NCBI GenBank assembly: GCA_017451525.1
Contig: JAFTOD010000002.1
Coordinates: forward strand, 62,001 to 126,000
From: Paludibacteraceae bacterium
Lineage (GTDB): Bacteria > Bacteroidota > Bacteroidia > Bacteroidales > Paludibacteraceae
Reading direction: 5' to 3'
DNA length: 64,000 nucleotides
Of the stretch, positions 59,833 to 64,000 are shown in pieces. The translations under genes and the position numbers were made by a program. Every line of letters starts with the position of its first letter. Position 1 is the first letter of the stretch. Under the pieces are notes generated by a model that worked only from the letters and a program-made list of their open reading frames with translations, was not told where the DNA came from and did no database searches.

Positions 59833-60690
59833 ATGGACGATAATTTTGCCATACAATTATTTGAGGGGAAACGTGTCCGCATTGTTTGGGATGCAGATCA
59901 GGAGAAATACTATTTCTCCGTGGTAGATATAGTACAAGTGCTAACGGATAGCGCTGACTACCAAACAGCTCGCAAGTATTGGAAGGTGCTAAAAGGCAGA
60001 CTTAAAAAGGAAGGAAACGAGTCGGTAACAAATTGTTACCAACTGAAATTACCATCCTCTGACGGCAAGAAGTATAAGACAGACATGGCTGATTTACAGG
60101 GGATTTTCCGCTTGATTCAATCTGTCCCTTCTAAGAAAGCCGAACCTATTAAGCAATGGTTAGCACAATTGGGCGAGCAACGTATAGATCAAATCATTGA
60201 CCCCGAACTGACGTTCCAAATGGCCGTAGAAGACTATCGCCGCCAAGGATATTCCGAAAAGTGGATCAACGAACGCATGCGTTCCATCGAAATGCGCAAG
60301 GAACTGACCGATGAGTGGCAACGCGCAGGAATACACGAGCAAAAAGATTTTGCAATTCTAACTAATATTCTAACTAAAGCATGGAGCGGAATGACTACAG
60401 GCGAATACAAACGCCATAAAGGTCTTACCAAAGAGAACTTGCGTGATAATATGACGAATGTAGAATTGGCATTGAATACGCTTGCGGAAGTAACGGCTAC
60501 CGAAATATCCCGCCAACGCAATCCGAAAGGAATGGCGCAGAGTAGTCAGACGGCACGAGAAGGCGGAGAGGTGGCGCGTAATGCACGTGCAGATATAGAA
60601 AGCCGAATAGGCCGCTCTGTCATATCATCGAAGCGTGCTTTGGATTACATCCAACCAATAGAAGATACCAAAACAAAAGAATTGGAATAA
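59833..60690 (+). CDS. Bro-N / DinD-like protein, copy 2
   Basis: This is a paralogue of the gene at 5545-6396 with the same two-part build. Shared blocks include YYFSVVDIVQVLTDSADYQT, RLIQSVPSKKAEPIKQWL, AWSGMTTGEYKRHKGL and KENLRDNMTNVELALNTLAE. The C-terminal DinD-like segment reads AREGGEVARNARADIESRIG. It is monocistronic with its own promoter and next to repeat-rich DNA. As with copy 1, Bro-N suggests phage-type regulation and DinD suggests a link to RecA; neither is proven here. Confidence 0.82.
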   Translation: MDDNFAIQLFEGKRVRIVWDADQEKYYFSVVDIVQVLTDSADYQTARKYWKVLKGRLKKEGNESVTNCYQLKLPSSDGKKYKTDMADLQGIFRLIQSVPSKKAEPIKQWLAQLGEQRIDQIIDPELTFQMAVEDYRRQGYSEKWINERMRSIEMRKELTDEWQRAGIHEQKDFAILTNILTKAWSGMTTGEYKRHKGLTKENLRDNMTNVELALNTLAEVTATEISRQRNPKGMAQSSQTAREGGEVARNARADIESRIGRSVISSKRALDYIQPIEDTKTKELE

Positions 60691-60801
60691 TACAACAATA
60701 CTAACCCCCTAAAATTACTTATCACTCATCACTTATAGTTTATAGTTAATCCGCAACGATACCGTTGCCCGACATATTTCATATAGCGTTATAAGCCAAA
60801 C

Positions 60802-60931
60802 TTGAGTTTTGAAAACTGGACACTTTCAAACTTATTGAATATCAAGCACAAGCCTATAAACGCTCACGCTATCGGCGTGGGCTTTTGGTGCAAATTTGAT
60901 ATTCAAGGTAGTCCAGAACCTCAAAACTCAA
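60802..60931 (+). ncRNA. Rod-like 130-base imperfect palindrome (RNA or MITE-like)
   Basis: Nested complementary blocks: TTGAGTTTTGA/TCAAAACTCAA (60802-60812, 60921-60931), CTGGAC/GTCCAG (60816-60821, 60911-60916), TTGAATATCA/TGATATTCAA (60835-60844, 60897-60906), GCAC/GTGC (60846-60849, 60888-60891), AAGCC/GGCTT (60850-60854, 60880-60884) and a CACGC/GCGTG apex. Together they form a long stem with internal loops, including one asymmetric bubble, a shape reminiscent of 6S RNA. It could equally be a miniature inverted-repeat element. Confidence 0.5.
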
Positions 60932-60934
60932 ATG

Positions 60935-60960
60935 AAGCGAACGAAAGCGCACGCTTTTTG
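60935..60960 (+). terminator. Leader hairpin with T tract before the C10 protease gene
   Basis: AAGCG and CGCTT enclose ACGAAAGCGCA, followed by TTTTTGTATAC. Its edges match the hairpin at 41781-41828 upstream of another tail-bearing secreted protein. Confidence 0.6.
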
Positions 60961-60993
60961 TATACCTACACGAACATAAAAAAACAAAACAAT

Positions 60994-63900
60994 ATGAAAA
61001 AGTTTTTACTCATTATTCTTATCGCTTGTACAAGTATTGCTAATGCAGAACAAGTAGAGTTGTTAATAGCACAACAGATTGCCAATAATTTCATCAATGC
61101 TCCTTCAATAGATGCTAATGGAGTTCGTCGGGCTCCTAAAAAACTCAAACAGATGGCTCGTGCTCCAAAGCAGATAATTGATAATCAACAATTTTATATT
61201 TTTAATAGTGAAGACGGCGAGGGCTTCGTCATTATAGCTGCAGATGATAGAGTGCACCCAATTTTAGGTTATTCCTATACTGGTACTTTTGACTATAATG
61301 ATGTGCCTAATGGACTTGCCTATTGGTTAAGTGAGTATAGTCGCCAAATTAATTACGCTATTGAAAATAATATCTCACCAAGTGCGGATATTATTGTTAA
61401 ATGGGAACAGTTGAAAACTCAAGCATTTGTAGCAGCAACAGAGATTGTGTCACCATTGATTACTACCCAATGGGATCAAGCTCCCTATTATAATGAAAAG
61501 TGTCCTTATAATTTTATCGTATTTGAACGCACTGTAACTGGGTGTGCAGCCACAGCACTTGCACAAGTGATGAATTATTGGCAGTGGCCTCTAATAGGAG
61601 ACGGATATCATAGTTACAATTGTGATTTTTATGGAACGCAAAGTGCGAACTTTGGGGGGACATATTATGATTGGGATAATATGCCAAATCAATTAAATTC
61701 CTCAAGTTCTGTTAGGCAAATAGATGCCGTATCTACTTTGATGTATCATTGTGGTGTTGCATTGGATATGAATTATGGTTTGTCTAACAAATACTGGAAC
61801 TTTAATAAAGGTGGTGGTAGCGAAGCTGAATTAGATGCATTTGTTAATGCAACAGTAAGTTATTTTCGATATAGTTCAACAACAAATAATGCAGAGAAAC
61901 AAAACTATACTGATGCAGAATGGATGTCTTTAATAAAAGAACAACTTGACAAAAAACAACCAATGGTATATTGGGGAATAGGTAATGGTGGTGGTCATGC
62001 GTTTGTATGTGATGGTTATGATAGTCAAAATTACTTCCACTTTAATTGGGGATGGAGTGGAAGTTGCGATGCTTACTACCCTCTAACTGCTTTAATTTCT
62101 GGGGAAGGAGGTATCGGAAGTGGGACAAGTGGAGATTACACGGTGAGACAAGGAGCGATTTTAGACATGGTACCTCGAAGTACTAATTCAAATGTTGCTG
62201 ATCTACAGCTAAATTCAAATTGGTATGTTAGTGCTGATTCTATTAGATATGGAGGGACATTAGCATCATCTGTCACAGTTAAAAATTATGGAACGACAAG
62301 TTTTACTGGTGATATAATAGCAATGGTTCTAGATAAAGATGGTAACTATTTTGCTGATTATGTAATTGAAGAAAATTGTACAATAGCAAAAAATGGAACT
62401 AAAACATTTAACCCTTATGTTTCAGGTAATGCTGGTTTAGTACCTGGAAAGTACTATGTCTCTTTGTTCTGTAAAAGTAATGATTTAGGCTATCAAATTA
62501 TAGGTTCAGAATACTATACTAATTTAACATCATTCAAGGTTTATCACAAAGCAGATATTGAAACATATTCTGATTTTACAATTTATAGTGATGATAGCAA
62601 TCAACTAGTAACAGGTAAGACTTCAAGAATCAGCTTAACCATGAAAAATACTGGCTCTAAGAACTTTAATGGTTCTGTTGCTTTAGTTTTCTATACAACA
62701 GACTTGTCTGGTGGACAAGATTATGATGAAATCAGCTTAAGCTTGACGGGAATTGATGCAGGAGTTTCTCGTACTCTAACATTTTCGGGAACAATTAATC
62801 TCGCTCCTGGGACATATATTTTAGCTCTAGCCTTTAGAGATACTGAAGGTAACGTTAATTTTGCAGGAAGTACATATTATGCAAATCCAATTTATGTTAT
62901 AGTAAGATCTTCTAAAGAGGAAGAAATACCAGACGATTATGAAGAATTTCAGCCTAAGCCAGGCAAATATGTCATTGTAACTAACCGTATAGAAGAGAGT
63001 AAGAACAACTGGTACTACATGACTTCAGATTTAGGCACTGCTTCAACGAAACGCTTTCAAGCTGTATCTGCTAGCACAGAAAACATAGATGCAATAGCAA
63101 CAAGTAACTTGGATGCACAATACATTTGGGAGTTAGAAGCCGATGGCTCTAATTGGAAACTGAAAAATGGCGACCAATATGCGACTTGGAAATCAGGAAA
63201 TAGTGCTAATTTAGATGCAACTGGAAAATCATTTACTTTTGATATAACAGACAATCAAGTCGTTGTGCATTTCAACGATGGCTCTGCTGAACGATATTTA
63301 TCGCTTCATACTGGCAATGATTATTTTGCGTTTTATGGTAACACAGGTCAAATAGAGCAATTGTATTTCTTGCCATATGAAGACAAAACCACACCACCAA
63401 CACCTGAGCGAGAATGCAAGTCTGTTCCATATACAGAAACATTTGCTTCTTCACAAGGTGATTTTACTGTCTATAATGCATTACTGCCAAGCGGTTTTAC
63501 ATCAATATGGAATTGGAGTTCACAATATGGAATGGTTGCTAAATGTATAAAAGGTTCTACTAAATATGCTTCCGAAGCATATCTAATCTCGCCATGTATT
63601 GAATTACCTGAGAATTCACAATGCGTGCTTACATTTAGTCATGCTGCTAAGTTTTTCCAAGATACGAAGCAAATGTCTTTATGGATTTCAACGAACTATG
63701 ACGATACTAATCCAGAATCTGCTGATTGGGATCGATTAGTTATACCTACATATCCTACTGGAGATAACTGGAATTGGTTCGAATCAGGAGCTATAGATTT
63801 GTCTAGTTATAGTGGTAAGAATGTAAATATTGCATTCTGCTATACAAGTACAGAAAGTTATGCTCCGCAATGGGAAATTAAGAATTTTGCAGTTAAACAA

Positions 63901-64000
63901 GCTACTACAACCGTTTTAGAGAATATAGATATAGAAAAATCTACTTCAACCAAGATCCTTCACAACGGTCAACTCCTCATCCTCCGTGATGGTAAGACCT
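60994..64000 (+). CDS. Secreted C10 (streptopain-like) cysteine protease, cut by window end
   Basis: Signal peptide residues 1-18 (FLLIILIACTSIANA). An inhibitory propeptide follows (FYIFNSEDGEGFVIIAADDR, VHPILGYSYTG at about 67-97). The C10 catalytic domain has the nucleophile Cys184 in VTGCAATALAQVMNYW, His335 in GGGHAFVCDGYD and NWGWSG at 351-356. Beyond about residue 400 are Ig-like modules (SSVTVKNYGTTSFTGDI, RISLTMKNTGSKNFNG), a region with YYMTSDLGTASTKRF, and a choice-of-anchor-J-like domain (YTETFASSQGDF ... WEIKNFAVK). The last visible residues, ILHNGQLLILRDGKT, begin the tail shared with three other secreted proteins, so only a few codons are missing. Family members degrade host or matrix proteins. 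Confidence 0.9.
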   Translation, partial: MKKFLLIILIACTSIANAEQVELLIAQQIANNFINAPSIDANGVRRAPKKLKQMARAPKQIIDNQQFYIFNSEDGEGFVIIAADDRVHPILGYSYTGTFDYNDVPNGLAYWLSEYSRQINYAIENNISPSADIIVKWEQLKTQAFVAATEIVSPLITTQWDQAPYYNEKCPYNFIVFERTVTGCAATALAQVMNYWQWPLIGDGYHSYNCDFYGTQSANFGGTYYDWDNMPNQLNSSSSVRQIDAVSTLMYHCGVALDMNYGLSNKYWNFNKGGGSEAELDAFVNATVSYFRYSSTTNNAEKQNYTDAEWMSLIKEQLDKKQPMVYWGIGNGGGHAFVCDGYDSQNYFHFNWGWSGSCDAYYPLTALISGEGGIGSGTSGDYTVRQGAILDMVPRSTNSNVADLQLNSNWYVSADSIRYGGTLASSVTVKNYGTTSFTGDIIAMVLDKDGNYFADYVIEENCTIAKNGTKTFNPYVSGNAGLVPGKYYVSLFCKSNDLGYQIIGSEYYTNLTSFKVYHKADIETYSDFTIYSDDSNQLVTGKTSRISLTMKNTGSKNFNGSVALVFYTTDLSGGQDYDEISLSLTGIDAGVSRTLTFSGTINLAPGTYILALAFRDTEGNVNFAGSTYYANPIYVIVRSSKEEEIPDDYEEFQPKPGKYVIVTNRIEESKNNWYYMTSDLGTASTKRFQAVSASTENIDAIATSNLDAQYIWELEADGSNWKLKNGDQYATWKSGNSANLDATGKSFTFDITDNQVVVHFNDGSAERYLSLHTGNDYFAFYGNTGQIEQLYFLPYEDKTTPPTPERECKSVPYTETFASSQGDFTVYNALLPSGFTSIWNWSSQYGMVAKCIKGSTKYASEAYLISPCIELPENSQCVLTFSHAAKFFQDTKQMSLWISTNYDDTNPESADWDRLVIPTYPTGDNWNWFESGAIDLSSYSGKNVNIAFCYTSTESYAPQWEIKNFAVKQATTTVLENIDIEKSTSTKILHNGQLLILRDGKT

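Larger units (their letters stand above)
60691..60993. other. Leader region of the C10 protease gene
   Basis: No protein frame. It contains a rod-like inverted repeat (60802-60931), a leader hairpin with T tract (60935-60960) and 33 bases of A-rich DNA before the ATG. A standard TAnnTTTG promoter is not evident in the expected place. Confidence 0.6.

Noticed and set aside
60780..60960. Integron attC site
   Set aside because: The palindrome is of suitable length, but the ends lack RYYYAAC/GTTRRRY core sites and there is no integrase or cassette array.

Overview
The window looks like a chromosomal segment of a Bacteroidales (Bacteroidota) bacterium. The evidence is the Bacteroidota housekeeping set (bL28-bL33-DUF4295, omega/Rpb6-like RpoZ, PUR-alpha-like DUF3276, DUF4494, DUF4831, DUF4835, BamD lipoprotein), secreted proteins with type IX-like C-terminal tails, and at least 15 promoters of the Bacteroidota form (TTG or TTTG at -33, TAnnTTTG at -7), all with a 20-base gap. 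No rRNA, tRNA, CRISPR array or complete insertion sequence was seen.

Layout. 1-2.2 kb: 3'-truncated secreted FN3/InlB-repeat protein. 2.5-6.6 kb: accessory block with a PD-(D/E)XK protein, a GNAT preceded by a coupled 44-aa ORF, a YhcG/DUF1016 nuclease and a Bro-N/DinD-like protein. 6.8-9.6 kb: tandem secreted endonuclease I paralogues. 9.9-10.5 kb: rpmB-rpmG-DUF4295. 10.6-15.9 kb: lipid-kinase-like protein, nucleotidyltransferase, DUF975, purH, purM. 15.9-24.7 kb: defence island with a VbhA-Fic-HTH protein, then what reads as one operon: zinc-ribbon-like protein, DpnM, DpnII, a second PD-(D/E)XK protein, DpnA, an OLD nuclease and a class II Fic protein. 25.4-41.1 kb: a long leftward array holding purL, purE, guaA, a HAD protein, YggS, DUF4494, a phosphatase-like protein, DUF4105, PAP2, rpoN, a DegT aminotransferase, YbbR, yajC and nusB. 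41.5-43.3 kb: an unidentified structured RNA, a small secreted protein and DUF3276. 43.2-50.7 kb: coaBC, rpoZ, bamD, two secreted proteins (one a GDPD) and a SpoU/TrmH methyltransferase. 50.8-59.2 kb: a tilS-aroE fusion, DUF4831, DUF4835, rimP, nusA, infB. 59.8-64 kb: a second Bro-N/DinD-like protein and a C10 (streptopain-like) secreted protease cut by the window end.

Most notable: (1) GuaA has lost most of its glutaminase domain, including the catalytic Cys, while keeping an intact ATP-PPase and dimerisation domain; (2) TilS and AroE are fused in one frame; (3) a promoter-driven RNA of about 250 nt has its 5' and 3' ends locked by a perfect 10-bp stem; (4) several families of short, often palindromic repeats occur both between genes and in frame inside conserved genes (purL, yggS, a nucleotidyltransferase, yhcG, and the C-termini of degT and fic); (5) a 97-bp ungapped repeat sits in inverted orientation 34 kb apart; (6) four unrelated secreted proteins share a short GQL/GQI...G..Y...G tail.
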